Below are positions 35,761 through 49,215 of a stretch of DNA of 64,000 nt, piece by piece. The DNA is from Congeria kusceri (taxonomy: Eukaryota > Mollusca > Bivalvia > Myida > Dreissenidae). A program made the position numbers and the translations under genes. The stretch covers positions 214,001 through 278,000 of the forward strand of contig JAPFQT010000158.1 of NCBI GenBank assembly GCA_027627225.1, written 5' to 3'. The notes beneath the pieces were generated by a model. It saw nothing but the letters and a program-made list of their open reading frames with translations. It ran no database searches and had not been told where the DNA came from. The first letter of the stretch is position 1, and the number at the start of each line of letters is the position of its first letter.

Positions 35761-37636
35761 AGGTGTAAACAATTGAACCAATAGTCTTCAGATGCAGTGT
35801 AGTGAGTTGAGTGTGCCTGACATAAACCCTTACTCTATTATAGATTTTGATTAAATAAAGACCGTTTTCTACTGTTATTGTGTTTTTTTTCTTCTATAAG
35901 TGGCTCTTCAGAAATACATCAGTATACCATGTATGTGAAGGACACGAATCAGAAACCTGTTGTGGATTTTGATAGATATATTATTCCTGTTGTATTTGAC
36001 CTTTTAGGTTCACTGCTTGTAGAATGTAGTCGAATGACAACCTTTAGGCTTAAAATACCTATTACTAATTTTGTAAACCAATTCCGAGCTTTTGTAATCA
36101 CTTGATATTACGATATTAGTCAGACGAGCGGTATTAAATATACATTATTATTTAATACGTTCATGGATACATATGACCACGGGTCAACACCAGAAAAAAA
36201 AATGCGAAGACCATGCGACGTTTTGTTTTACAATGAGGAGAAGATAGTAAAGTTATTTACGTTGACCGTCATCAGGTTGACAAGAATGATAAAGCGTAAA
36301 AAAAAACACGTGTGTTCCAGGTTACATGCAAATACGAATTACTGTTGGTAGGTAGGTAGGGATTTTTTTAATTTGCAAACTGGTCAACTTAAAATTTCTT
36401 AAACTGAATGAATATTCAAAACATGCTGAACATATCATTAAGCGTTGTTTTGAATTCGATGCTATTCAAACAAAATACTTAGTTAAAAAAAAAACACATG
36501 AATCGAAATAAAGTAAATAAAACAAAACATGTCTGACAAACTCAATACAATTTTCGGGTCGGGGCATTTTAGGGTAGGTCGGATAACCTGAAACAAACAT
36601 ATTTTTTACGCCTAAGTGATAATTCATTTTGGCACATGTGCTTTCATTAATTTTCTTCTATGTATTAGTTTTGAATTACATTCATTTTTATAGATTCCGC
36701 AATTTATTATGTCAATAATATATGACATTTGTTTTTGATACGTGTACGGTATTGAGTACCCATATCGTTTTGAAAGCAATGATGAAATATACTTCAGTAG
36801 CAGACAGCTAGTGCTTGAGGCGTCATGATTTATTACTGTCTCACACAAATGTAACTTACCTTCCAGGCAGTTCAAGCTAAAAATGTTAGTAATGTTTACT
36901 GAACGTAGCTTGAACCGTAATTGGACTTAGACTGACATCATTTCAATACAGCTGACAAAAGATAAATTAGCGTTCAACTAATTAAAATAATTTGCTGCAT
37001 TACTGCATCGTTTACTTCAATTATCATACTGGTAACTTTTGCAAATGAATATCAGCTATGTTTGCGCACATTTATTTAGTTGCTTGCCTTTTTTTTGTAA
37101 ATAATAATCTGTTGTTTTTTTTATTTTCATTGCAAATCTGAGGAGTACAGAGTGTTATATATAAAAGTGAAAAAAAAATAAAACGTGAAATATAACAGGA
37201 AAGGAAAATAACACAAACCAACACAGGGATTTGTTTTTATTATATAATCGTCATTCTCCTATAGTCTTCCTATATCATTGACAACGTAATAAACTCCCCA
37301 TTGTATGGTTGCTGTACCTGCTAGATGTTGTAATTTCACCTTGTAATTATAAATTCGTCGACCAGGCATATTTTGCAAGATAACACTGCATACGTATATC
37401 ATTGAAAAAAATGTAACCCTTCATACGCTTGCCTGCTGTGGTTACTACAGTTCGTAGATGTAAATTAAAATGTTTTAAAAACGCGCATGTGTCGTTGACA
37501 GTCGACCTCCCATAGCACTTTCACCATGTTTCCCTACCGTCCGAGTGTCTACCTGGACGTGTGTAAGCGCCGAAGGTGGAAAGCATATGTCAGTGACGCG
37601 GTAAACATGCGATGCAACAGATGGTGGCTACTACGC
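35761..37636. other. M2 intergenic DNA; no gene supported
   Basis: Aligned in parts with M1 18440-25720. M2 lacks the SINE block. It has a few short open frames of no recognisable family and a GGTA repeat at about 36347-36359. Confidence 0.45.
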
Positions 37637-37690
37637 AGTATATTAACTACCACTGCTGTACCACACTTCATCAGAATTTGGTAAACGTTT
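37637..37690 (+). promoter_or_regulatory. Candidate promoter of the intact Kazal gene
   Basis: GTATATTAAC followed by CCACTGCTGTACCACAC aligns with ATATATAAACCACCACTGCT in M1 (25728) and M3 (about 53330). The conserved block sits about 0.65 kb upstream of the exon 1 ATG, so a leader intron would be needed. The TATA box is weaker in M2 than in the two dead copies. Confidence 0.25.
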
Positions 37691-38323
37691 CATATCCAGT
37701 TTGGTACCAAACACCAATTAAGGTCAGGTAATGTTAATTTGATATTTATTTATCTATATATGTTTCACATTTTACGTGTTTAACCGTTATTATTACACGT
37801 AATGTCTGTTAAGACGTCCAACATGCTTTCTTGTATCGAATAAAGTATGTACAATGTATTAGCTTAATCAGCATGCATTTTAAGTTGAAAAAACAGTCTG
37901 CCAAATATTCATGTAATTCCTTTGATTTAAAATATTGCATCAAGCATTCAGTAGGTTTCCTGTTCTTACAATATCGTGTTTAAATGTTCTTATGGTCACC
38001 AAACCACAAAAGAACTTCAGAATTTATATATTTACGTTTATATATTCACGGTTCGTTTTTCAATCATGTTTTTTTAATTTCATTAGTGTTTTTCATTTGT
38101 TATATATGTGCGTCATTACATTTTACTTTATGCATACTTCAGAAAGTTGCAATTGAGTTGCCCTCTTTAAATGATCCAGTGACTAATTAAAAAGTAAATC
38201 TTTTAAATGATATATTCACTTGTATTATTATTATATTCAAATAGCAATGCTAGAAAGCACACGTACGGTAAATCGTTAATGGATCTTTGAAAATAATTGT
38301 TCATATTTTTATCCAGACTGAAA

Positions 38324-39693
38324 ATGAACGCTTCAGTGGTCTGCTTTGCTTTAGTCTGCATGGTGGCAGTAGGTAAGTAGACCATAGTGTTAATGCCCTA
38401 CATATATACTGGTCGTACATACTGATATGGTTGCATTAAAATTACGGTTATACATTAATTACAGGTTCTGCATTATCCGTGTATGCAAAAAACATGTTAC
38501 TAACAATATTCGCACATTCTAACTAGTGTACATAATACGCTTGAATCGAATGCATGTTTTGTGTCTAAACTTATGTAAAATAAAGCTATTGTCTTCATTT
38601 TTTGTGAAAAAGGCTATGCATGAATATGAAATATAGTTTCAAACTCATTTTTATGAGTTCATAATAAAATCGTTTAGTTATGAGGATACCAGAGAAGTTA
38701 CGTTGTCTTGTTTTACTTATGTGTGCCTGTATTTTATTTTAGGCGTGTCTGTTGACGCTTGTGGATGCCCATTTAACTACATGCCTGTTTGTGGTAATGA
38801 CGGTAAAACCTACGCCAACGAGTGTGTGCTCAACTGCGGGTAAGCTCATGTTTAATTCCAGCTTATTTTATGCTTTCCACTTTGATAATTGTAACAGTTT
38901 CATACTGGTTCCCGATTTAAAATAGTACAAAAACGGCCCGACAACAACGCCGGACTCAAAATTGTCAAATGAATGCCACAATATTTTCCAATAATATTTC
39001 CAATGGAAGACAAACGGTGGAAAAACATAAAAGAAAATGTGTTTGTTTCGGTAGAACATCGACTTTTCATGCACACGTGATAATCGAAAACATTTATCTT
39101 CACTCTTGGCTGCAAGAAGAAACAAATATCCTCTATTTATCTACTATAATTTGAAAAAAAGATACATATATTTCATTGAGAGCCATATTTAACCTGTTCC
39201 ATTAAAAACGATTATATGTGTGTGATGGTGCAAAATAAATAATAATGCTACATATATGTGAGCTGACGGCGCAATTGCCCTTTTCAGCAACGTTCCAATG
39301 GCGCACGACGGTGAATGCCGTAGAACAGACTGTCCGTGTCCGAGAATCATGTCCCCTGTGTGCGGTAATGATGGTCTGACATATGACAATTCTTGTCTGA
39401 TGACATGCAAGTAAGCTAGATCGGTGATATTGTTTATTATATTAAATATAACGTTATTAAGTATCCTTAAGTTGAAATGTAATATAAATCAAATTCTAAT
39501 ATTATTAAACCTGCACTGCAGACACAGTACGAAACACTGATATTTTCAAACGTCGATTCAATATCTTCATTCTTTTAAATGTAATATATTAGATATACAC
39601 GTGCGTTTTCTCAATACATTATTGTGAAAACTAGGTCAATATTAACATTTACTTTTCAGCGATGCGACTGAAGCACATCCTGGCCAGTGTTAA
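38324..39693 (+). CDS. Two-domain Kazal-type serine protease inhibitor, intact (M2)
   Basis: Four exons with consistent phases and GT/AG ends: 38324-38372, 38743-38839, 39288-39410 and 39660-39693 (TAA), 100 codons. Exon 1 encodes the signal peptide (MNASVVCFALVCMVAV). Two Kazal domains follow, each with six cysteines. Domain 1 has ACGCPFNYMPVCGNDGKTY with predicted P1 Phe; domain 2 has [18 protein letters not shown] with predicted P1 Arg. By Kazal family rules this suggests a secreted double-headed inhibitor, one head for chymotrypsin-like and one for trypsin-like proteases. Molluscs use such proteins in immunity and digestion. Introns split both domains just before the sixth Cys. The LRAT pseudogene lies tail to tail 0.57 kb downstream. 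The M1 and M3 counterparts are dead, and M0's lies outside the window. Confidence 0.9.
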
Positions 39694-40261
39694 AAGTATT
39701 CTTTGAACCAACTTTCCCAGTCGACGGAATCGTGTGCATTTAAATATTAAAGGAATAACAAAATATGTATTATTGACTGAATTACTTTCAACTTAGTATG
39801 GTCATTCTTCTCCGATTTCTTATGAATATTGAAGAATAATGTCATTTGCGTTCACATATAAATTAACATAATTATATAAAGTATACTTCGTCTGTAAAAT
39901 TCATTCACTCATACTGTATGCAATCAGAACAAGCAAGTAATCGGAGTGTTGATAGCATCCACAAGAAGCAATTCAATATTGACATAAAGTTGTAAACCGT
40001 AATAGAAGTGAACAAACAATTCTCACCTTTTTGCGCCTTTGGCATCTAACATAGGATTTCGAATGTTAAAAACGTGTTCATAAAAAGAAGCTGCTGATTC
40101 TATTAAAATGTAATAGTATAATCATCGATAAATGGAAATAAACGTATTGACGAGAACATATAATCATGTTATTTACACGTTAAGATGGGTAGATAGGACC
40201 TGGTGTATACTGTAACGTTCAACACGTGCAAATATGTAATTATGCACACATATGCAGTTTG

Positions 40262-40706
40262 CTATCAAAAATCATCCGGCTATCCTCTCACTATTTGCAT
40301 CCTTTTACTTAAAATGATTTTAAGACGCCTGTTATTGCGTCTCGCATTTTTATAATATCCTGGTGAGATACAGATAGGCCGGTTTTGCACTTTGTAGCAA
40401 AATGCTCACAGTTGTTGGGCACTAGATTATACGCTCCAAATTTAGTTGGATTTGCCATCAAATGTGTTCATTGCCACCTGTTTCGGCGACAGACAACTAA
40501 CCCCTGAAAAAAATGACTCGAACTAAGCGTCGTTCTCCACTACTTGTAAATTGAGAAATGTGTAATATTCTCCGTCCACAGCAATTTTTGCCATCGCCTC
40601 CAAAGTCTGCTACATTTCCCAGGTAAATACCGTGATGAAAATATGCAATACCAATAAACCTACATTCGCCTGAAATGTAATCGCCCTTGTTTAAATGTTT
40701 AAACAA
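40262..40706 (-). pseudogene. LRAT-domain gene of M2, frameshifted
   Basis: The first part is open (KGDYISGECRFIG, then HHGIYLGN, then VADFGGDG), but two residues are missing between the His motif and VADFGGD compared with M1. The frame ends in RVIFFRG and a stop near 40497, where indels replace the M1 segment SCLECLSPEEAA. The second half is still readable in another frame as NNCEHFATKCKTG near 40400-40420, and a further stop follows near 40310. The start of this copy matches window position 1, so M0 carries its ortholog. Confidence 0.85.
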
Positions 40707-42480
40707 CTTGGAAAATAATTGACTATATATATTTCATATTGCACATCCGTTGTAGGATTCTAACGTGTATAAAAACGTATATAAAAACATAAATAATAAT
40801 GCAAAACATATGACTTTATTCGCAAGAGTCATATGCAAACTTTGTATCAATTAATTATTACACGAAACCTTAACAACACGAGTGCACGACTACAAAATCT
40901 CACGCTATATAACCTTATCAATGTTGTGCACAATAAAACACCATGTACACAACCATCGATTTACTACTGCTATTATTATGTGAAACCGCACTGAAACTGA
41001 TCGCACAATAAAGGCTAATAGTATTAACCCACGCACGTTTATCAATAATGTGTTTGTTGCCAATACGACTACTGTGTATCTACGTAAGTCTCTGAAATAC
41101 AACATACAGAGATTCGTGTTTTTTAAATAACATGTATAGGCAAGACGACATTCCTAATATCTACTCTGCACAGTGCACGTCTTTATCTTTTATAAGGTTT
41201 GTATATGTAGCCATCATATGTCATACATCAATAGTATGCAGAATTATACGTTCGGCCTTAATTTACATACGATAGTTTTAATGATCGTCGCTGGCTAACA
41301 TTGTTTCCACTATGCGACACAATGTACACGTTTTGTCTAGTTTGTTTTACCCATTAGCATTTAACAAAAAAACAACTGATGTCTGAACATGAAGACATAT
41401 ATTTGGTTTAGGTATACATTGACTTATTTTCCGTTGTACAGTCCATTTTAAACGTAAGAATCGTTATATAGATGAACAAATCCATTACGCTTAAAACACG
41501 ACGCTTAAAAGAAATTCAACGTCGTTTTAAGCAGAATAGCTTGACCTTCCCCCACCCTATTTTCAGTAAATGGAATATCTTCATAATCACCTTCTAGAAA
41601 ATACAAACAGGTAACTATTAATTGGTTTTAATAATCAATGTACTTAAACGACGTTATTGAACAAGTGTGGTTTGCGAGTTTCACATTCTCGTGTAATTAC
41701 TTCATCTTACTATAAATTAGTTTTGTATATTGTAGTGAAGATCTGACATACAATGACCCTTCTAACTTAAACTGGAACTCTTGAAAAATCAGATAACCCT
41801 ATCCCTAGTATACAGGGCATTAAGGCTTAAAATCGAAATGCCATAGACGGCTATACACAACTATAACGGTTTTTGTTGTAGGTTATATACTGTAGCTGTT
41901 ACATTTCTTGCACTTATATGGCTTCGTTAGAGTACCTGAGCGCTTATTTGACGCTTGCACTTATACATAACTGCATTTAGACACACTGTTGTCCTTTTTC
42001 ACAAGGCACATATTTCGGTGTTATTTGTTTTGTTACAATGATCAGGCGGACGTAACAAGCATTATTATTGATAAACACCATGTTATAATCCATCACCTAA
42101 GATATGTCGAGGGAACAAAACTAAACAACAACAAAATAAGGAGTTAAAAATATGTACTTTTATATATTTAAAGTGAGTGAGTGCTGGAGAAGAATTGATG
42201 TGCAATATTAAATATTAAATTTCAAGCACATTATATAACATGTTTTCCTATTAAACTCGTCACCCCACATTGGAAGTATACATTCCTATACATATAATGA
42301 AAATAACAAATATATAATAATTAATACTATGAGACAAAATATCCAACATGTTAAAAATGATTAAATTGTAGATATCTAATTGAAATATAAAGTACATAAC
42401 AATAAGACATAAGAAGTACAAAATAGAATGCGCACTTGTGTTGTTATTTTGCCTTAAACAAAATACACAACTTATAATAT
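40707..42480. other. Non-coding tail of M2; no gene seen
   Basis: Matches 61-1880 of M0 with scattered differences. No exon, RNA gene or repeat is evident. Confidence 0.6.
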
Positions 42481-42486
42481 TATGTA

Positions 42487-42658
42487 CAGGTCAGACAATG
42501 GGAAAGTTTATTCAATTCTCCTTTCGTCGTTATGCCTCAATGCCAGACGCTTGTGTCCTTGTTGTAACTTGCAGGTCAGACAATGGGAAAGTTTATTCAA
42601 TTCTCCTTTCGTCGTTATGCCTCAATGCCAGACGCTTGTTTCCTTGTTGTTACTTGCC
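42487..42658. repeat. Direct duplication, 86-bp period, two units
   Basis: CAGGTCAGACAATGGGAAAG begins at 42487 and recurs at 42573. M0 has a single unit (about 1898-1980), so it arose in M2 after the segmental duplication. Confidence 0.85.
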
Positions 42659-43514
42659 ACTAGTTCAACTACTGTGGCCATTTCTATAATTTTGGAATTG
42701 ACATGTTTAAAACAAAAATACATGAATTTTCTTGTCAATTTAATGAAATTTGTGGCGAGCATATTTTATTCACCTCTGGCATATGTCTGTTTAATATTGG
42801 TTACTTTTTCTCCGTGAAACCTCCAGTCATCAAGGCTGCTTATGGTCAGTCAGTATGACAGACAAAAAACACAAAGAAATATGTTGTTTGCTTCACCATG
42901 CAACCTTTAAAACGACCTTTTCATGTCAGAAATGTTTCCTTAGAGTATGGATTCAAACACGGAGTCGCGAATTATCAAATAACTTGTAATCCATAAACGT
43001 GAGCAAATATTGCACAAGTTGAAAACTAAACAAGGCTCAAATGAACTATGTCAAAGGTGTCTATCCGACATATAAACTATCAAACATTTAAAAATACACA
43101 ATGTGAAACACGATCTGTACACGCTGCGTGTCGAATTAACACTGCATACGGTAGATACTCTAATTAATCCCTAGTTGTATGATGTTATCATACTAGCTTC
43201 CTTTTCCTTTTACTTCTCACTGAAACCCCATTGATCCGTATTGTAATGTTTTATAACGAAAAAAATAAGTTATTGTGCAGTAAACTTAGAAACAAACTTT
43301 AACAAACTAATATGCATCGTTTAGGCACCAAATATTTCAATGGTGTTTAAAATGTATGTTCATAGATGTCAAGCTATGTAATCTGTCCCTTTACACCACG
43401 TATTACGGCTTCTTCCTGAGATGCACGACCATGATCTGCGATTCGTACTATATGACGCTAGGTCTTGAAATCTTGTCAACAAGAAGGGATTAAGCTAATC
43501 ATTGTATTTGCATT

Positions 43515-44180
43515 TCATCGTGCCTCAGAATGTTGCAAATCTGTTGCTCGTGTAAAAATTAAACCATTGAGTAATTAATTATAATTCAATTGAATTAATA
43601 TTGTCTTTTATTACTTTTTAATTTGAATTGCAATGCTATGAGTTTAAAGTTTATTTTCAAGTGCATGTTTTGTGATTAATTCTGGGCTAAGTGTGAGGTA
43701 TGGCATGCCTTTTAACTGGTTTAAACCCCCAATTTTTTGCATGGACCGTTTCAAGGCGGTGACCCCAGTTTTAATCATTTTATGTTTTGTGTTGTGTTGT
43801 ATACATTGTCATGTATTGTATAGGCAATTGTCACTTTCCTCAACTAACGCACCAGCGGATGTTAATAAGGGTTTCTCCCCTGATGATATCTCAGGAGTTT
43901 CCTTATTCCTATATTTAGAAAGAACCCGTTTTCTGCATAAAGTTGACATTTGTATGTGAAGTTGTTGTTTGTGTTTATTTTTGTGTTGTTTTAATGGGGG
44001 AGGTTGTTGGTTAAAGGGAGATTTGTGTCGCCATTTTCTATACTGTACCTATATTCGATTTTAAGAGGCAACATGTAATGCTTTACAATGTATGGCAATT
44101 ACTCCAAATTGTTAAAACCGATACATATTCATACCATCACAGAACTTAAGACGTTTTAAAGCTTTGTTTTGTTCGATACA
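43515..44180. mobile_element. M2-specific insertion of dispersed repeat DNA
   Basis: About 660 bases lie between points that are adjacent in M0 (near 5610-5635). It includes GGCATGCCTTTTAACTGG, TTTGCATGGACCG and ACCCCAGTTTTAATC, which I recall as part of a dispersed bivalve repeat. No transposase or RT frame is seen. An alternative is deletion from M0. Confidence 0.5.
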
Positions 44181-44406
44181 CAAATATATTATAGAAAACG
44201 GAGTTCATATGCCCCAGGAAAAAATATATCTAATAGGAACATAAAAAACAAAGATTAAACAAATCAGAGGGCAACACACTTGTTTTTCTTTTTACGAAAC
44301 TTAACATTTATTACTTCGTTCAATATTTGTCAAGGAAACAATAACAGCAAATAATGTATATTTGCAACTATTGACATTGGTGATCGACAGCTTATTAGCT
44401 GTTTAA

Positions 44407-44472
44407 ATAAAGGATGTCGTATCATAACAGAACTGAACAGAACAGAACAGAATAAAGGATGTCGTATCATAA
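44407..44472 (-). mobile_element. Tail-only retrotransposon insertion with perfect 21-bp target-site duplication (M2)
   Basis: A 24-bp CAGAA-type repeat (44428-44451) is flanked by identical 21-bp repeats. It is orthologous to 5851-5916, so the insertion predates the segmental duplication. Confidence 0.65.
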
Positions 44473-45509
44473 TAATATCCTGTCTTAAAGGATACAAAGC
44501 TTCAATAGTGTTTGTTTCGACAAATACAATCGATTAGTTGACGTAATATGTATTATCAAAATATCTGATTTTCTGATTTTCGTAAATATACCTCAATATT
44601 GCCAGCTACAGCGTAGTATAATGTGTTTGCGCGTGTACGAGTATTGATAATATTTCTTCAAATTATCACAAAATATAGCATGTTATCTTTGACAATAGAA
44701 AGCATGTGTGTGTGTGTGTGTGTGAGTGCTTTTTTGTTTTCAATATTTTATTTTCGCCACATCATGATTGATTTTACGCAATGATATTTTATTGGAACAG
44801 AAGTTATATATTATATATCAAAGTTCCATGTTGCTATAAATGCATTTAATTTATTTTGCTGCTAGGGATCATTTCTTCATTCTCTTCTAAGTATGTGCTA
44901 GAGGTAAGTTTTAACGTGCTGTATTGTGGGTATCTGGGCTTGATACTTGTTCTTAACAATGTAGAATGTTTCATAATTAAAGCCGATACATTAATTGTTC
45001 TTTTAATGTAAAGTTTTAGGTCTTTCCAGATTGGTTTTATAACTGTACACTCCCAAAACGTTAATATTGGAGGCAAGTCGCATAATTTCGAGCGTTTAAG
45101 TATGCAACGTAGTAAGTAGATGTTATTTGGAATTATTTGCATTACATACACATCGAAATTCTCTTAGCTTAGTTTCGTTTGTGAGGAAACAATTTATTAA
45201 TTTGCAAAACTTAGTTACAGGTGTTGTTTTTGTGTGTCGGGATTTTTAATCATAATTAGTTTGGAGTATATTAATCTAGAGATTTCGGTTTGTGCTGTTA
45301 TAAGTTAAATGAAATATTCTGGCAGTTGATAGCTGATGTTTTCTGTTTTTAGTCTTTCCATGTTGATGGGATACTTTTCTAAGTCACATACTTGTTTAAA
45401 TTGATCAAAACTATAAAACTCTAGTTCTTTAGTCGTCAAGGTGTTTTGCTAAGTCATAGGAAGCATCCATCATCGTTACAGATATCCCTGTGTTTTTTTG
45501 TTGTTGTTT

Positions 45510-45740
45510 TTGTTGGATCCACTGGCCAGCGAGCGTATGCCATGGCGGTTTGTCCGACGTGCGTGCGTCTTTGCGTAAACTTAATTGCAACAATATCGCT
45601 TCTAAACCCGGTTGGTCAGTGTTTATGAAACTTCATAGAAATGCTTCTTAGGTGGTTCTAAACCACCTTGCCCAAATTGTTCCGGTCCGCTGCACAAGAT
45701 GACCGCAAAATATATCAATATAAAAATATTTAAATGGCAT
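45510..45740. repeat. Dispersed bivalve-type repeat (M2 copy)
   Basis: Orthologous to 6765-6960: GCGTGCGTCTTTGCGTAA, CTTAGGTGGTTCTAAACC and TGTTCCGGTCCGCTGCACAA in the same order. Confidence 0.55.
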
Positions 45741-46377
45741 CTCCTTCTAAACCCAGGGGTAGATTATCAAATAATTTCACAGAAACTATCATTTGGGTGG
45801 TCCTCCTTCAACATTACACACATGGTTCTTCTCCATTGAAAACCGTGGCCGTCATTGTTCCTTATAGTCCAGGGAATATGGACATTTTGGGGGAAATAAT
45901 TAATAAAATAGATTTTGGTTGAATTGTGACCATTGATACGAGTCTTTTGACATATTAAAATTCTATTGCTGATCCATCGCGCAAAATCCTGAATTTTGGG
46001 GGAAAAGCTCTAAAAATGATAAACGAAACTGTAAATTTTTTTGAATCCGTCCACTATGCTACTATTTTTCAATATTTTGCAATAGATAATATAAAAAAAA
46101 AAATGATATTTGGGAATAAATCCTTGAAAATGAGAAATAAAGGTGAGAGTTTATGTAATCCATCAGTTAATGATGTATGATATTTCTAAAACTGTTACAT
46201 TAGACGTCTAAATATTCATGTGCTCTTCTATGTTTATATTGAGAGTATGTATTGTTATTGTATTTAAATTATTCCATCTCATGACCATTTAATAAACTCA
46301 TTTGAGCTAAGAAAGAAAGATCATTAAAAGAATGGTAAAATAAAATAATACTTCCTAAAATTTTCGATATTTATTAT

Positions 46378-46394
46378 CACACACACACACACAC
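46378..46394. repeat. (CA)n, about 8 units (M2)
   Basis: Orthologous to the 75-unit tract at 7617-7767, with the same flanks (TTTATTAT and TATTCAATCAGCTG). Confidence 0.95.
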
Positions 46395-46883
46395 TATTCA
46401 ATCAGCTGAGGAAACTATAATTTATTTGTTATACACCACTAAGCAACATTATAAAAAACTGGCAACATTAATTTAATCCATTTTATCGTATATTTTTATC
46501 TCATATATATTTGTAAACACATTATTTCAACCTTAGTGGGCTGCGTTCACCTGTAGTTAACAAGATATTACACACTTAATTTTACAGCCAACGAACAAGA
46601 AAATATTGACGCCTGACAAACTATTATATCACCAACTTTCAAAATAGTATCTCTTTTTAAAGTAAACATATTTAGTTAAACAATGTTTGATAATCCGACG
46701 ATGAAAAAGGAAAGAAAAATCTGCAATTTTGAATATTGTTTTAACTGCACTTATTTTATCACAACGACATCAATTATTTAGTGTTTTCAGAGTCATATGA
46801 AGTAACAAATCATTAATATACTTTGATTACAATCTACTTGTTACATATGTTGCTGTTGTTTCCTCCTAACTCTTTTGCAACAG

Positions 46884-47080
46884 GAACAGGCAAAACTGCA
46901 TTCAAATCTGACCTTTTTGCAACTGCATGCCAAGTAGCTATAACCTCCCGTGCATGTGCATCGGACTACCCTCATCAGCTTGGTAGGGGCATGGCTTTTG
47001 TCCTAAGTGATTGGAAAATAATTATTGTCAACAATTTCCCAATTCGTATAGTGGATTTCCTTTCCAATCCTGAATTGTAG
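46884..47080 (+). CDS. Hypothetical exon with splice acceptor (M2 copy)
   Basis: The orthologue of 13046-13242, open with the same length (197 bases) and the same stop. It reads TGKTAFKSDLFATACQVAIT after TTTTGCAACAG. The family is unknown, and differences between copies are mostly amino-acid changing, so constraint is doubtful. Confidence 0.25.
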
Positions 47081-47818
47081 ATAAGCTCGCACGATTGGGT
47101 TCTTCGCGGCATCGCAGCTTGGAGGGCAATGAAATACGATGCATTCGTAACCTTATTCAGTCTAGTGTTTTCATATTCCTGAAGCATAGTTTATCACATA
47201 AGTATATTGTTAATATTGATATTGATGGTACTTCGTACTCATGGTTTAAAGTTGTCAATGTTTGCGGCAAACTTGACCTACATGTATCATAATGTACCAG
47301 AATCATTTAATAACATTTTATTTAGTCGATACCCAAATCTATTTATGTTAATATTAACATATATTTATATTTAATTGTATTTTTTTATTCCCCTCTTTAT
47401 TTCAGATAATTATATCGTATAACAATATTAAGTTCTCTGAAAATCAAACATTTTATATATAATATTTATAACAAGTTTTCCTGTCAACTTGGTTCGGCTT
47501 AAATATGACATCACTGCACACGAGAGACCTGTTTTAAAAATTTCAATAAAGCTCAGGGCGGAACACATGTTCTGCGTCGATAAACTATAATGCGACCGTG
47601 CTAATGTGGATTGTCATTTGTTTCCCACATTCAAATTGATGATTAAATGTCTATTGCTAGAAACCTGTTTTGTAATCAAAAATTAAATAGGTACGTCTTA
47701 GCAATGGGCTTGGCATAAACTTAAGTCAAACTGAAGTAGTGTCATAATAATCAACGTGCACAATTTAATTTACATGCAACTTCACAAAATTACATATTCG
47801 TTACAAGTGAGGTGATAA

Positions 47819-48064
47819 GGGGCCATCTCCACAAACCTCCTAAAGAAAATCTTAACTTAAGTCATATTTAAGTGAAAAATTTCAATATAATTTTCCGTGT
47901 GAAAGTCAATATTTTATATTTGATATATGGCAAAATGTAATTGATTCTCTATTGCCATTTAAAAGAACATTAGCTAAAAAATATCTAGCCACAAACTTAA
48001 TGAATTTCATGATTTTAAGAACTTTCCTAAAGTTTTCACTAAGAAGTTGTGTGGATATGGGCCA
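47819..48064. mobile_element. MITE-like element (M3 copy)
   Basis: Orthologous to 17095-17339. The ends here are GGGGCCATCTCCACAAA and GTGTGGATATGGGCC, which pair better as inverted repeats than the M1 version. Confidence 0.65.
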
Positions 48065-48328
48065 AGGCTAAAAGATATGATTGGCAAGTGTTTGCATTTC
48101 AGCAGATTTAATCTGTTGAATAACCTACATATTCAGAGGTTGCCAAATATATGTATCTTAATAATATATTAATAAATACTATTGACTACAGTGCAAGAAT
48201 AATGAAATGTAGGCAGTATATCTTTCAATATTTAAAATAATGAACTTACTGTATTAAATTTTATGAACGAACTCTCGTAACTTATAAATTAATTAATGTG
48301 TTTGTGACAGAACATCGATTTCTGTTTT

Positions 48329-48573
48329 GTGTTGTTCCGAAAGCGACCGTTCTATGCATGGTCTAAATGTTTTAATTCATTTTTTATCACGTTTGCAATG
48401 GTATTAGCATCTGTAATTTTGATGGCATTATTTAATGTGTTTAACCAGTCTGCATTGCGTACGCAGTCAGAGTCGCTTCAGAAACACTTGTACCACTTCA
48501 GATGTACCAGTGTCAGCATTATGGCTCACACAGATGCAAACTACCTTTCAGGCGGTCATTCACTTTAAGCAAG
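48329..48573 (+). pseudogene. Hypothetical ORF, M3 copy, frame broken
   Basis: It matches 17585-17819 to FNQSALRTQSESLQKH. Then a small insertion changes the frame, which ends in SGGHSL and a stop. The donor GTAAGT is kept at 48574. Confidence 0.25.
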
Positions 48574-48837
48574 GTAAGTCAAGTGAACGCGCTTTAAACT
48601 TTAATTGAACTTTGACTGTCGTAACTACAATTTTACTGAAACAAATTAAATAAACTTATAAAATACGAGATGCATCTCTAAGGTCCGTGGACAGTGGCCA
48701 AATATACCAGTATTTAGCCGATCATGTATGACATGTATTTGTACATAAGCAATGGTCCTTCATTTTACAAGTTGTTTAGACAACTACAGGTATAGAAAAC
48801 AGATCATTGTAACAGTAAAATAAAACATATTAAGAGT

Positions 48838-49215
48838 TACCAAGTCCTATTAGGAGATTCTATGTTTAATTATGAGATACTAAGCCAAAATAGGAGATAC
48901 TAAGTCCTCAATAGTAGAATCTAAGTCATAATGAAGAGATAATATGTCCTAATTATAGATTCTAGGTCCTAATAAGGAGATACTAAGTCCTATTTAAGAG
49001 TTAATATCTCCTAATTATAAATTACTAAGTCCTAATTTTCAGATACTATATGTCTTAATTATATATAACAGAAAGTAAGTCCTAGTCAAGATATATTAAC
49101 TCATATTTAGGAGATGCTTACTCCTAATTATGAGTTAGTATCTCCTTACTAATAATACGTTGTCCTAATTATAAGATGCACAGTCCTAAATTGGAGAGTC
49201 TAAGTATTAATTAAT
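48838..49215. repeat. Minisatellite, about 20-bp unit with palindromic core (M3)
   Basis: Orthologous to 18066-18440, with unit-level differences (for example TATTTAAGAGTTAATATCTC against TTATTGAGAGTTAATATCTC). Confidence 0.8.
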
